The notes beneath the pieces are model-generated. The model was given only the letters and a program-made list of their open reading frames with translations. It searched no databases and was not told the DNA's origin. Position numbers and translations under genes: made by a program. Below are positions 23,253 to 35,958 of a stretch of DNA of 64,000 nucleotides, in pieces. The DNA is from Reticulitermes lucifugus (Eukaryota; Arthropoda; Insecta; Blattodea; Rhinotermitidae): contig JAKCWW010000529.1 of assembly GCA_026260175.1 (NCBI GenBank), positions 1 to 64,000 on the forward strand, given 5' to 3'. Every line of letters begins with the position of its first letter. Position 1 is the stretch's first letter.

Positions 23253-25169
23253 CTGCATTAAACACTCCTCGAAATCCTTTAAAGCTGAACACGTGTTCTT
23301 GAATTGAATTACGTTTGCTATACATATTTTATTTTTTGCCTAAATATTTTACTATATTTACAACAAATAAGAGGGGGCGAGTTGAGATTGCCCTCTTTAG
23401 GGATTCCACGCTGCGTAAAGTCCCAAAAGAGCGCAGATCCCACTTACACTTCGGCGGAAACCTGAAATCACGAGGAGACGAGTTACTTCCATCATAAGAC
23501 TGATAGCTCAGAAAAACGTTGCAGGGTATTTAGTACATAGGTATGAGCTGTCACTCTCTTAGTTTCCAACAGTAGAAGAATGTCTCCTTATCGCCCAGTG
23601 AAGGTTAACCAAATTTTGTGGGTGTTATTTTTCTACCAGAGTGTCATCAATATGGCTGCTATGATTTTGATGTAAAAGACGTTAATGTCTCTTAATGCAG
23701 AACCTGACATCCCTATTTTACTGCAGTAATGCTGGTTTCAAATACGTGATACATCTGTTAAGGTAATTTCTTGGAATTTTAAGTAAGAATTTTGACAATA
23801 ACTGTCCTCACAGATATGAAATCGCTTATTCTTTTAAAAATTTAACAATATTTCACACAAACCAGCTTTCTCCCTTTTCAGACCTCATCCACTTCTTTTT
23901 CGTTTGATTGCTCTAATAGACACCTGTAGAAACCACGACGTGTCCTTGTGTAAGACCCATCATTCCCTGTCATGTTTCTCAGGTATATATATATATATAT
24001 ATGCTTCAGCAGTGTGCCGATAAAAATATAAATCATTTATATGTTATACTTCTCTCAGCATTAGTTACTATGGGAAGAGACTTTTTATAATTCTGAAATT
24101 TAATGGCAACCCTACATTTATACTTTTACCATAACACTGAAATTAAATTTGGTCGAATTTCCCTTTGAAATAAAATGTTCTAAACACATACTGTGTTAAG
24201 CCCATTATATGTAACTAATCTTTAGTCTACTGACCAAGATTGGTTTTATGTTATAGTTCAGTAATGTAGGTCTCCCCTAACTCAAATTCTATTTTTTCCC
24301 GAGTATAGAGAAGGAGCTATTCTTCAAAATGTAGTGCTATATGATAGTGCACTTTAATCATCAAACAATAAACTCCAATTGAAACGCTGGAGTAATAACA
24401 AGATCCATTATAGCAGTACTATAAAGGACTAAGCTCTGTGACTTCAGTTGCGAAGAAGAGAATTTTCAGTATGTTATAGGCAACGCGTGTTTTATAGCTG
24501 TGTAATGTTGCAATGAAAACGTAGTTTGCAGATTTTATTATGGTACAAATTTCTCTGGAATAAAAGTTACGTTCTGTCCATTTCAGGTGAATTCCCGAAC
24601 GTAGCTCCTTTTGTGTAAATGTAGGGCTCAGTGCTTTCAACGACATTTACATTACAGCGTAAAATTTATTCATTTATAAAATTAAAGGATCAAATAAAGC
24701 AAAATCAACTGAATTGTATTTTTAAAACAATTTGCTCACACTTTGCTGCACTTCCTCTACTGAATCAAATCGGCCTTTCGCACAAGTAGTGATTATGAAA
24801 GAGAGGGGCCGTTATTTTTCTCAAAGATATATGGACATGGTGTATTTCTTATCATGCGAGTGGCTGCTGTGGACACTTCCACTTTATGCTCAATCTTTTT
24901 TACTCAGTTTCTTATTGGTGAAATTACATCATGACCCACAATAGCCTGTCTGTTGTTTATTTAATAAGCGTTTAATTGACTTTCACTATCGGACAGCTTT
25001 CCATTTGATTGTACTTAGGTTTGTATGTATAAAGTTTCTTTGAGAATTATGGACAATGCTTGGGAGTGGACCGGAGTCTAGTGTCTAATGTTCAAATCAG
25101 AAATTTGTGTAGGTTTTTACGCGGACTGCATGCAATAAGTTGCAATATGGAGAGGTAAAAATAACAAGA
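23253..25169. other. AT-rich non-coding sequence with a (TA)n tract
   Basis: This contains a (TA)n microsatellite at 23984-24002 and no recognised gene. A GC-richer patch at 23370-23500 has no interpretation. Confidence 0.4.
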
Positions 25170-25249
25170 AAAATAAGTTTTACGGACAAGGGGAGTTAGA
25201 TAAGAAGGGAAATTTTACAAAATTATAAAATGTATGGAAAATCCAAGGC

Positions 25250-25970
25250 TTGAGCTGTGACATCGGACTACATATTAAATTCAGGGTCACGGCAGTCGTC
25301 AAGGAATTAGTGAGGTATAAATTAGATAAAGTGGGTGTACAAGATGTTAGGTGGGAAGAAGTAGGCACTGTAAGGGAAGAGGATTATATTTTTTTCTATG
25401 GAAAGAAAAATGAAAAATATCAATTAGGAACAGGGTTTTTTGTACGCCAGATAATAATATCAGTTGTTAAGAGAGAAGAGTTTGTTAGTGGTAGGATATC
25501 ATATATATTGCTGAGAGGCCGCTGCTGTGATATAATTGTTTTAAATGCGCATAAACCAACTGAGAATAAAAGTGATGTCCCAATGGACAGTTTTTGACGA
25601 AATAGATCAGGTGTTCTGTGATTCACCTAAGTACCATTGAAAATTCTGTTAGGAGATCTTAATGCAAAATTGGGGAGAGAGGATATTTTCAAACCTAGAA
25701 ATGGGAATGAGAGTTTGTATGAGGATAGCAATGAAAATGGTGTTAGAGTATTAAACTTTGCCACAACAAAAAACCCAGTTATTAAGAGCACGATGTTCGC
25801 GCACCGAAACACTCATAAATACACTTGGATTTCTCGTGATGGGAAGACTTATGATCAGATTGTGTACGTATTAATATATAGGAGATTTCATTCAAGTACA
25901 CTCGATGTATGATCTTTCAGGGGAGCTGACTATTATACTGATCATTATCTGGCGGTTGCGAAAGTTAGGG
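25250..25970 (+). pseudogene. LINE endonuclease domain (EEP superfamily), broken
   Basis: The first open stretch (25250-25597) carries ELVRYKLDKVGVQDVRW (the region of the catalytic glutamate, here aspartate in VGVQDVRW where the family has QE) and FFYGKKNEKYQLGTGFFV. After a frameshift near 25600, the next stretch (25637-25912) has KILLGDLNAKLGRED, matching the GDFNAKVG motif of LINE endonucleases, and HKYTWISRDGKTYDQI. The terminal 'TDHYLV' motif reads from 25930 in yet another frame. The domain normally nicks the target DNA to prime reverse transcription. The E to D change and two frameshifts make this copy inactive. Confidence 0.85.
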
Positions 25971-26689
25971 AATGACTGTCGGTAAATAAACAAGTAGCAA
26001 GAAGTTTGATGTGGAAAGATTCAATCTCAAGAAGCTAAGCGACTTAGAAGTTAGGAAACAGTATCAGATTAAGATCTCAAAGAAATTTGAAGCTATAGAG
26101 AACTTATATGACAGTGAGGACATGATTACCTCTTCGAAACCATTAAAGAGAATATCAAAATCTCGTCTAAAGAGATCCTAGATCTGTAGGAACGGAAGCA
26201 GCATAAACCATGGTTTGATGAAGAATGTCCACAATTTTTAGATCAAAGGAAGCAGGTTAAATTTCAGTGGTTACAGGATCCAAACCAAAGTAATGTAGAT
26301 AATTTGAACAATGTAAGACGTGTGTTAGTAGATATTTAAGGAGAATAAATGGGAATATCTGGAAGTAAATTTAATAAACTTGAAACAAAGATTAAGAAAA
26401 AGAATACTAGAGACTTGTATAGTGGCATCAGTGACGGGTTTCCAGCCTAGAACTAAGATAGCAAAGGATGAGAAAGGTGGTCCACTTGCAGACTCCCACA
26501 GCATTTTGTTTAGGTTGAGGAATCATCTCTGACCGTAAAAGGGGTTATTGACTTTAGGAATATTGAAATATATACGGCAGAAGCCCTAGTGCCTGAGTCC
26601 AGTGCCTTTTGAATTTGAGATGGCTATTGAAAAGATAGAAGGCACAAATCACTAGGTATTGAACAATCCGAAAAAAATTGATTAATGTA

Positions 26690-27545
26690 GGTGGTAGGAA
26701 AATTCGTGCTGAGATTCATAAACTTATTAATTCTATTTGAAATAAGGGGAAATTGCCAGAGCAGTGGAAGGAGTCAATCATTGTACCTATTTATAACTAG
26801 GGTGATAAAATAGATTGTAGTTCGTATCGAAGCTTATCACTTTTGTCAACTCAATACAAAATTCTATCAAACATCCTTCTGTCAAGGTTAACTCCATAAG
26901 CACAAGACATTATTGGGGAGCATCAGTGTGGATTAAACGTAACAGTTCGACTACTGATCATATAATCTGTACTCGTCAAATACTTGAGAAATAAATGGGA
27001 ACAAAATGAGGCAGTGCGTCAGCTGTGTGTAGACTTGAAGAAAATCTACGATTCGGTTAGGAGGGAGGTCTTGTAAAATATTCTCATTCAGTTTGGTATC
27101 CCCATGAAACATGAAGGAAAACATAAATTTTTTAAAATAAAACCTACAGCAGACACCGGGTAGGCAAACATTTTTCTGACATGTTTGCTATTAAGAATTG
27201 TTTGAAACAAGGAGAATTTTATCGCCATTGCTTTTCAAATCTGCTTTAGAATAAGCCATTAGGAAGGTTCAGGAAAGCCAGAAGGGCTTGAAATTAAATA
27301 GTACACATCAGCTTCTAGCTTATTGTGATGATGTTAATATATTGGGCGTAAGCGTACATGCTATACAGATAAACTCAGAAGTTCTGATAGTCGCTGGTAA
27401 GGAGATTGGTCTGGAAGTAAATGCTGAAAACACTAAGTATATGGTTATGTCTCAAAACAAGAATACAGGACGAAATCACAATATAAACATAGGTAATAAA
27501 TCCTTTGAAAGTTGGAACATTTCAAATATTTGGAAACAGCCCTAA
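26690..27545 (+). pseudogene. LINE reverse transcriptase domain, broken
   Basis: In successive frames the segment gives KGKLPEQWKESIIVPIY, SSYRSLSLLSTQYKILSNIL, GEHQCGL, LCVDLKKIYDSV (the first catalytic aspartate block, normally DFKKAYDSV) and LLAYCDDVNILG (27311-27346, the YADD catalytic box with A changed to C). It ends with GLEVNAENTKYM at 27408-27443. Stops interrupt the frame at several points (for example after SIIVPIYN and after SVRREVL). Polymerisation of cDNA on the nicked target is the known role; this copy cannot make a full-length enzyme. Confidence 0.88.
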
Positions 27546-28050
27546 CAAATTAAAATTCCATTCATGAAGGAATTAGAAGCTTATTGCTATCATTCGGTGC
27601 AGAATCTTGTGTCTTTCAGATTGCTATCCAAAAATATAAAGATTAAGATACACAGAAACTTAATTTTTCCTGTTGTTTTGTGTGGGTACGAAACTTTGTC
27701 TTTCTCATTGAGGGAGAAACGTAGGCTGCGGTGTTTCGAGAATGGGGTGCTAAGGAAGATATTTGGGCCTAATGGCGATGAGGTAACAGGGGAGTGGAAA
27801 AGGCTACTTAACGAGAATGCTTATGATCTGTACTCTTCACCAAATAGTATTCAGGTGATCAAATCAAGAATAATGAGATGGGCAGGGCATGTGGCACGTA
27901 TGGGAGACAGGAGAGATCCATACAGAGTACAGGTGGGGATACCTGAGTGAAATAGATGACTTGGAAGACCTAGGCGCAGATGGGAACATAGTATTAAAAT
28001 GGGTCTTCAAGAAGTGGGATAAGGCGCATGGACTGGATTTCTCTGTCTTA
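27546..28050 (+). pseudogene. LINE C-terminal region, longest open part of the element
   Basis: An open stretch of 128 codons (27564-27950) contains KNIKIKIHRNLIFPVVLCGY, RCFENGVLRKIFGPNGDEVT and [13 protein letters not shown]. These are the conserved tail motifs of this LINE family and recur, decayed, at 6931-7206 (-), 18780-19100 (+), 30610-30900 (+) and 34890-35230 (-). It is joined to the reverse transcriptase only through frame breaks. Confidence 0.88.
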
Positions 28051-28185
28051 GGGTAGGGATAGGTAGCGGGCTTTCGTGAATGAGGCAATGAACCTTCGGG
28101 TTTCATAAAATGAGGGGAATTTCTTGACTAGCTGAGGACCTGTTAGCTTCTCAGTAAGGACTGTGCTCCAGGGAGTTAGTTATTA

Positions 28186-30604
28186 CCTTCCTTCACTATA
28201 GGACAAGTCCCAGTTCGTATTCTGGACTTGTCACCCTCAGATTATTCAAAACCATCAGTCAGACATGGGTCGCTAAGAGACGACGAAAAATTTTGTTTCA
28301 AAGGCGACTTGTTATAAAGGGCCGAACTGACAGTTCTCACATTTATAACTGTCGTCTAGGCAGCTGGAAATTCAAACTTTCGCTACTTGACAGAAGAAGT
28401 GATGATAATTCGTCTTGAGGAGGGTTCTACCCAGTCCATCCCCTAGAACGGTCGCTCGATGCTAGGTTAGTTTACATTATGTAGTTCTTATGTGGCAAAC
28501 GGTTTAGAACGTGGAAATTTGCATATTTATCAAAACAAATGTGATGTGTGAGTGCGAGTAAATAAGTAGTTATACTGACATAAGGTTACTACTAATTGAG
28601 TTATTAATCAATTATATAATTCATGACCTAGGAATTAATTGTGTGAATATAACAGAAAGCATGCTACAGCGAGTACCATGTTAATAATAAATGACACCCA
28701 TTACAACAGTTATCGACGTAGTATAATATACATTGTAGGAAAGGAAAGTATGCATTTTAAGCCTGCGCCAGTTTAGTAACTCTTCTCAGCACCTTGTCTG
28801 ATTCTTTCCTTCCCATTCTGTTACAACTTGTGAGATACTTAACGTAACTGGCAACAGTTTTATAATAAAACACTCTACATAAATTTCCTATAGGGAAAAT
28901 TTAGCCATGTACCTCATTTCGACATAAGTTGAACCTATCTGCTTCGTAACAACATTACATGTATATTAAGGACCCCTGTCCTAGATTATGGACACAGTTC
29001 AGGCACCAAATAATGACGAGTTTAATTTTAATTCTCCAATACACATAGGTACTGAATACACTCTGACATAGTACATGGAAATCGACATCTGTATCAGAGT
29101 TCGTCCCATATTCTTATTGAAAATAAATATTACAAATAAAGCTTTCAGTGTAGAGCTCCGGTATAAAGTAGCCTGATATTTCTTCTTTTGGAAGCTAATG
29201 TATTCAGTTCTTGTTTCTAAGTGCTGTACTGAATTATTTACACGTATCATATGATGCACGGATTCGAGTAGCTCCTACACAGCGCCGTGTTACAGTGTTT
29301 AGCCTACAGTAGAGATAGGGGATGCAGACTGGCAGAGATGCCTTACTTAGATGTATGTTGACGTCAGCAAAGTGTAAATATTGCATCTCCGCTTGCTTTC
29401 ACTTTTTTATTTTACATACAGCGTATCCATAACTGTTGCCAATCACAACTCCGCTAACATAGTACTTTCCGAAACCCATAATTGGTTCTCGTGTTTTGTC
29501 ATTTAATGATGTTACGTACACAGCAATTGTTAAACGTCAGACTTACATTTATGATGACTGTTATACGGCTTATTTGATAATTACTGTCCCCTTATCCCCT
29601 TGGAACCCGTGGGATCCCGCTCCTCATTGTATAAAATTACAAGAAGCTGGACGTTTACAACTCAGGTCAATCTAACTCCGAGGTGAAGAAGGGCTGGAGA
29701 TTTACCTCCATGCCTCCATGTAACATTACGATGTGGCATAAAATGATACTAGTTGACAGTGTACAGGAATTAACCATCAAGCTGTGGTGCTGGCGTCTAT
29801 ATATTTAGTTCTTACTATGTCTCTATCAGCCAAGAACGAGGAGCAACACCTTGACTAATTGAATTTAGAGTAACTTATCATTTCGAGCCACATTAGTTTA
29901 ATTCGTTCAGTTAAAGGTTATGTATTTTTATTTTTCCTGGTATTTTTGTTCAGGGATATTGCTCTTCGGTAAATATATTTTCCATTTCTTACTGTTAAAA
30001 TTACTTTAATTATGACACAACAGTAGCTTGTTTTACTTTATTTCTCCCCAGATATTTTCTCCCTCTATTATAGTCTATTCTATTACTTTTCAAGACGGCT
30101 TGAGTTGTTGCTATTATTAATATTATCACCATTATATTAAGGCCATTTATTCCGCAAAAAGTAGGCCACATCTGCCATGTCTGACTCTCTTATATCTGAA
30201 CACTGCTTTCGAGCATATTTTATTTGGCAAGATAAGAAAATTTATTTTCTACGATGTACAGATATGACTGCAAGCTATCATTTTACATATATACTATATG
30301 TAAAGGTTTTGTGATTGTAGTTGTTATACTCTTTATATTTGACTTTTATATTGATATTATTAACATCTGTAACAAGAATGAGATTTCAACGTGAGAGAAT
30401 ATTGATTGCAGTTGTAGAGTTTTGTCTTTGTACTTTCATATACACAGCGTGATGATGGACTGTTGAGAGGAAAAGTGTACATGTTGCAGGGTTTATAACA
30501 CTAAAACATAAGTTGTGTTTGACAGATAAAAGAGTTTTATTTTCTTAATTATCAGTGTCATAATAATTTTTTACTTCAAAAGTACATTTGCTCCTTTTAC
30601 ATAA
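28186..30604. other. AT-rich non-coding sequence
   Basis: About 2.4 kb contains no recognised gene or recurring repeat. A GC-richer patch at 28200-28460 follows the LINE end. It may be another old repeat, but no second copy was found in the window. Confidence 0.35.
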
Positions 30605-31135
30605 ATAAGAATGAGATTCGAGACTCTGTTAGCGGGATGCTGAGAAATATTTGGACATGTTTGACAGGGAGTAGTGGAAGGCTTGAGACGATCGAGTAAT
30701 AGAAGAATAAAAGGTCCCATTAGAAATATTCGTCAAATATTACTAGGCTGAAGATTCTAGTCATCTGGGACATAAACCCATATGTAGTTTTATAATATAC
30801 CTAGCGTCATACATCACATACTATAATCTTTATCAGCACCGATGTGACAACGTAAAATCTCGCATCACAACGGTGATAAAGTCAAGGAGGATTATATGGA
30901 AGAGGCATTTGTTACGCTTCGGAATAATGTAACGGGAGAAAACTATAAAACTGGATCTTCAACAAATATTATGACCATGTGTAGACTGCTTCAAGTTCCA
31001 AACAAAATCAATTAGCTGATTCTTGTGATAACGAAAATAAACTTTGGTTTGCACAAAAGGCGAGGAATTTGTTGATCTTTTAGGCGACTGTTAGATACTC
31101 GGGAAGGACTGTGGCCTGTGAAATTAGGTATGTAC
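30605..31135 (+). pseudogene. RTE-like LINE, C-terminal/3' fragment (strongly decayed)
   Basis: 'GAGACTCTGTTAGCGGGATG' then 'GAGAAATATTTGGACATGTTTG' parallels the FENGVLRKIFGP region at 27736-27770. 'AAAACTGGATCTTCAACAAA' parallels AAAATGGGTCTTCAAGAAG near 27996. The end 'TTAGGCGACTGTTAGATACTC' and 'AAGGACTGTGGCCTGTGA' parallels 28140-28165. It is a plus-oriented, 5'-truncated copy, older than the others by its divergence. Confidence 0.6.
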
Positions 31136-34100
31136 AGGAAGGGCACATAATTACAAAATGTATATAATTTGCTTTCAGATTATGCATAGATAAGCTGAAT
31201 GTATTCTCTAAAACAATAATTCGAAACAACTGTTTGATTAACGTGGAGCATTAAGAAAGCTAGGCGCAAATGTTTAAGCAGCTGGTCGTTTACGAAAATA
31301 ATTTATTTATTAAAAAATACGTATATTACCTAGTTAATACACGTTTTAGTAAAGCTATTTGGAGATTTTTCTGCGCCCATAATTAAGAAGTGCGTATTAT
31401 ACTCCTCAATACTGAGGTGAATAAGAGGGTCGCCTATTAAGGTGTTTTCAGCCTCCGTAATAGCATTGCAGCAGAAGGATTTAAAATTTCCGAGAGCATC
31501 CTAACTTTATGCAGGCCCTATAACATGCTTATGCAAATGAAGAACTGACATCAGCTACTGGCGTATGTAAGTTAACTCTTTAAAGACGAAAGCTAACTTC
31601 AGTTATATTTAAAGACTGACTTCGTATCCAATATTAAACGAACTCTGTATCCACAAGAAAACAGTCATTTCCGCAGAGGGAAGTGACCGCTGTTTTTGCT
31701 GAGATCCTTACGAAAAATGAGTTCCCTCTGTGTACCTAATACGTAAATTTTGAATGTTAAACCTTATTGTATACAGGATAGCCACGTGGCTTTCAAGGAC
31801 AAAATGGAAAAGGACGACTCTCCGCCTGTCAGCCGTTGGACATTATTCTCTTTCCACTAGCAAATTCATCTAAGAAGATATAACGAAAACATTTCCTAAT
31901 AAAAGAGCCCAATTGCATAATAATCAGTTACACAAATTTATTATTAAACAAATTTGACGAAGCTACGAAGCTTCACGTGTGCGTTATCTCAAAATAAGTT
32001 TATTTATTTATTTATTTATACTGAATGACACTGCCGGAACTTCAGATTATACAGCGAGAAAGATATGAAGATTAAAGCATAAAGAAGAAAACAATGAAGA
32101 AGGAAAGTTCTGTGGCCAGGAATTCACTTGGATTTAATGTGAAAACTAAAGAAAGCTTGAAAAGCATAATACATATCTTGGCGCATTTTCACCTGGGCGT
32201 CTCCAGAATACAATTAAGAAACGTTATCGCCTGAGACAAATTGCTCGGTGAGATGTTAGTTAAATCATTGTTGATATGAAAGACAAAAATTGAATTATAC
32301 ACTGGGGCACTTTCTTCTATTTCACTTCCGCATAATCCATTCACCTAAGATCAATTTTGACATTAGCCTTTATTTCCATATTCTTCCAAATACAATCTCT
32401 TCAAGTGATATTCCAACAGAAATTCTTCGATTCGTTCACAAAAGCCATACAACCTGACGTAAACCTTATCAATCAAGAAGGCCTTATTTATGAGATATAT
32501 TCTTTTCCACATTTTATCCCTCCGAAATTCGTACATTGATACGAAACATGACCCGATCTCAGTGATTACAGAACAGTTTCAATAATAGCTTTAGGAATGA
32601 CTACAGCGCGTCTTTGATAGAAAGAATGAAACGGCTTTTTTGGTCTTGAGAAAATAGATACTAAAAACCTGAATAAGATTTCGCGTGGCTTTTACAGACA
32701 AACCGTGTGCAAAAAAGGGGAGCTTAATTGAATTACCCTAAAATGGTCATCCCTATGTTTAATGCTATGGGTTAGATTTCAGAACATTCTGTCATATAGA
32801 ATTTACTGAGGTGTCCTTTTCTTTTCGATGACACGTTTATACGAGTTCACTACTTTATATAGGAGTAGACCTATTTAATTTATAAAGTAGGGCATCATTG
32901 TTATATGATTTTACTCTTATATAAAAATCTTCTTTTTTGGCAATCCCATCTTCAGTCTGCAAAATATTCTTCACTTCTGTCAAAATACATAAGAAAATTT
33001 CACTTTTATAGAAGTCACAGCAATCATTTTAACTTAAATTCAGATCACGTTTCATATGAAGAACACAGAAAATTTCCGAAATGTAATTCTCCTTCTTATG
33101 GAATTCTTTACTGATAAAATTAATTGAATTGTTCTACTTATGCACATATTGCACAATTCAATTTCATAGCATTTTAAATCTTTAATATACAGACAATATA
33201 TTGGATGTGAGCTTCCCAGAGAGGTTACGCAGTCGAAGCGAATTTTGACCATGTGCATTAAATGATAAATTACAACATTATAAGAAACTGTTTCAACTAG
33301 TTATTTTAATAATGCTAGTAAAGAGATATCTCAGAGCGTACAATAAAATGGACATATAGCTAAAATTAGGGATATATTTCTGCGTAAACAAATTTAGTAA
33401 GTGGGCCTGTTGTGAAGAAGCCTCTAAGAACGTCAAAAAGCAAGATGGGAAAAGAGGATTAAGAATGATTTCAGGTTTCGTGGAAAGGGAGGAGGGGGGG
33501 GGTGAATGAAACTGGCTCAGAAATGATTCCAGCAACGGATTTCACTATTAGTTGCGTCTAAGCTTCTTTTAAAATATCATAAAATTATATTAAATATTTG
33601 TGAGTTATTTGGATATGAGAGTATTTAAATATAGAGCAAAGAGAAATGGGTTCACTCGTCATAAAATTGTCGTGTCTCAAACCTGGGGTTAATAACGTGA
33701 TTTATGAGTTTGCTGTTGCTATAAAACAGCAAACAAAGTACCCAGTAAATTGTGTATGAGATAGGGTACATATGTGCCGTGAAACATGTAAATTCGTTGT
33801 GATATCCCTGCTGTTTGCGTACCGGAGATGGAGGATCGGTAACGGAAATTGTGCAGCTGTAGCTTATGAGTGGAGAACAGCGAAGTCTGTTGTACCACTT
33901 TATGCTGCGTGAATGTTCTTCGGGATTCGTATTGACAAGGAGTCATATTAAGAAACATACGTAACACCAACAAGTACAATATTGTATATTTTATTCGTAT
34001 ATTTTTACTAGCTATGTAAAAGGTAGTACGAATAAAAATATAGAATAGTTGATTTGTCCGTGTTACATAAGTTTCATACTTTGTCACAATGCACGAAATA

Positions 34101-34699
34101 AGCGGTGTAAAAGAAGTCCTATATCCATAGAAGATTTAACTCGGGAAAAGAAACAGTGATGAAAATTGTGTTCGATGAGTATTACCTTTAAAGTATTTAC
34201 TCTTTTCGTGGGAAAATCAATTTTACAAAATTATCCTTTCTATACAAATAGAGTGAAAAAATTATATTGGATCAGTAATAGAATTATAGCATCTACACTT
34301 TCACTACCATAATTTACCCGGAGAAAAATTCTTTCCTATGGTAGGGTAAATATTAACCTTATAGAGTTATATTTGGGAGTCACAAGGTTCGAATTTAACC
34401 CACAGCTACTCGTTCCTTTCCTTATTTGTGATATATTTAAAGGTATGCTACATGTGTTCTGTCTTTAGGCCTGAATCGGAGGATGATTTAAGATACGAAT
34501 TTTAATTGAAGTGACAATGTTTTGACAATATAAACTTTTATGTATTATATCAGCATAAAAGGGAAGGTTTGACGAAAGGCACAAAACTCCTGGCATTCCA
34601 GGAATATATTTAAATTAGCTCGACCTTCTTTCCGAATATGCAAGCTGGTTACAGATATAATAAAGGTTTATTCCAATTTTCGTGATTTTTTTGATACAT
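31136..34699. other. AT-rich non-coding sequence, several doubtful open frames
   Basis: About 3.5 kb contains no identified element. A (TTTA)n run lies near 31998-32020 and a G9 run at 33494-33502. A 122-codon minus frame at 34087-33719 includes a more balanced segment around 33780-33920 (YRSSISGTQTAGISQRIY), but there is no recognised family and no clean splice sites. Confidence 0.35.
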
Positions 34700-34885
34700 A
34701 TGAAGCATTGATTGTTAGTAAGAGAATAAATGCCATGACCCAATCAAATAGTTTTCGGTGTCTCCCCGTGGAGAAGGGTTCGATCCTCGGCAAGTACATA
34801 CGGGAATTTTGGTGGACAAGGTGGCGTCGGAACAGGAATCTGAAGCTTTATTTAGGTGTTCACCCACCCTGCCACTCGCGCCCAG
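34700..34885 (+). repeat. tRNA-derived SINE-like repeat
   Basis: A box B-like 'GGGTTCGATCCTCGG' (about 34776-34790) follows 'TCTCCCCGTGGAGAA'. It is succeeded by 'GGGAATTTTGGTGGACAAGG' and a GC-rich segment ending CCAGCCCGATAAACC near 34886. A weak box A could lie near 34735-34745. It abuts the minus-strand LINE fragment that begins at about 34890. No second copy was seen in this window. Confidence 0.45.
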
Positions 34886-34889
34886 CCCG

Positions 34890-35250
34890 ATAAACCCAAT
34901 CAACTTTCTCTAATCATATTTCTAAGATATGTTTTAATAATATCTTTCCATCTAGGTCTATATCTTCCAAATGATGCCCTTTTTCCGGGTTTCCGCAACA
35001 AAACGCTTCATGAATTCAAAATGCAACATACTCCCCTGATGTCATCCTCCTTGATTTGTCCCCCCTAATAGTATATGGTCAGAATTACAAACCTTGAACC
35101 CTTCAATATACAATTTTCTCCAATCTTCTGTTACCTCCTCCTTCATAGGTAAAAATATTTGCTGTAGCACTCTGTTCTCGAACATTCTCAGAGCATGTGC
35201 TTCCCTGATTGAGGAAGGTTCCCGCCGATACAAAAAACAACAATCAAAAT
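34890..35250 (-). pseudogene. RTE-like LINE, C-terminal fragment
   Basis: On the minus strand 35233-35042 translates to a stretch including HALRMFENRVLQQIF and KEEVTEDWRKLYIEG, matching RCFENGVLRKIF and DEVTGEWKRLLNE of the 27564-27950 region. It continues downstream with blocks comparable to the RPRRRWEH region (AGACCTAGATGGAAAGATA near 34965-34947). It is truncated at both ends. Confidence 0.8.
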
Positions 35251-35958
35251 TACAAAATTCAACGTAAGCAATTACCGCAAAAACTGGAAAACTGACATTT
35301 TGCTATATAAGTACCTTGCAAAAATTTTTTATTCCGTAATTATGCACTACATTAAACATTTCTGGAGGAAAAATTGTAATACGCGGCATTTCGGGTGTTG
35401 AGTCTACTCCTGTATCGAAGCAACTTTATGTCATCGCATTGGCAAGCATTTTCACTTTTTCCTGCAGTACAACTAGCAGTTTTGTAGATGGAATTGTATC
35501 TCCAGTAATATAATATCTAATTTTTACAACCATTCTCACCTAGGTGCTATTAATGTCGAAAAATCACAAATCGTACCGTAAGATTAATAATAATAATAAT
35601 AACAATAATAATATCAATAATAACAATTTTATGAAAGACTTTACTTGGTGTATTGAAACACGTATTGCTTCGAAACGACCCTTTCTCTCGGCGTAGGACC
35701 CATAAAGGAACTATAAACTACGATCTCGTAAACGCCCAAGCTAAAGATGTACTGATATCTGTAATTCTAATTTATAATGTATATATATATACATACATAA
35801 AAATACACAAATATTTTTTTCCTGCTTTTGGAAAGTGGTTGCAGCATCATGGTGGTGTGCTCTATCCTAAGTTCGGAGACTGGAATTGTGCTGTCGAATC
35901 CCACTAGTGGCGTAGTCTTATGTTTGCATTTTGCATGAGTTTACATTGTCCTTTGCAG
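35251..35958. other. AT-rich sequence with (TAA)n microsatellite
   Basis: A TAATAATAA-type run occupies about 35583-35630. The end of this stretch provides the pyrimidine-rich acceptor of the candidate exon that follows. No gene is recognised. Confidence 0.4.

Larger units (their letters stand above)
25170..28185 (+). pseudogene. RTE-like LINE retrotransposon, most complete copy in the window (dead)
   Basis: Three parts occur in the order expected of a non-LTR element with a single long ORF: an apurinic-type endonuclease (about 25250-25970), a reverse transcriptase (about 26690-27545) and a C-terminal region (27546-28050), followed by a short 3' UTR ending near 28185 with GTTAGTTATTA. The endonuclease is of the type often misannotated as 'craniofacial development protein 2-like'. 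Multiple in-frame stops and at least several frameshifts (for example near 25595, 25970 and 26430) rule out activity. The 5' boundary near 25170 is approximate and the first part of the endonuclease seems missing. Five smaller copies of the same family lie in the window, which helps to fix the 3' end. The resemblance to Blattodea elements is from memory. Confidence 0.9.

Noticed and set aside
24419-24646. 75-codon minus frame
   Set aside because: No motif, no splice sites; consistent with chance.
33719-34087. 122-codon minus frame
   Set aside because: No recognisable family and no splice sites; only a short middle part looks balanced in composition.
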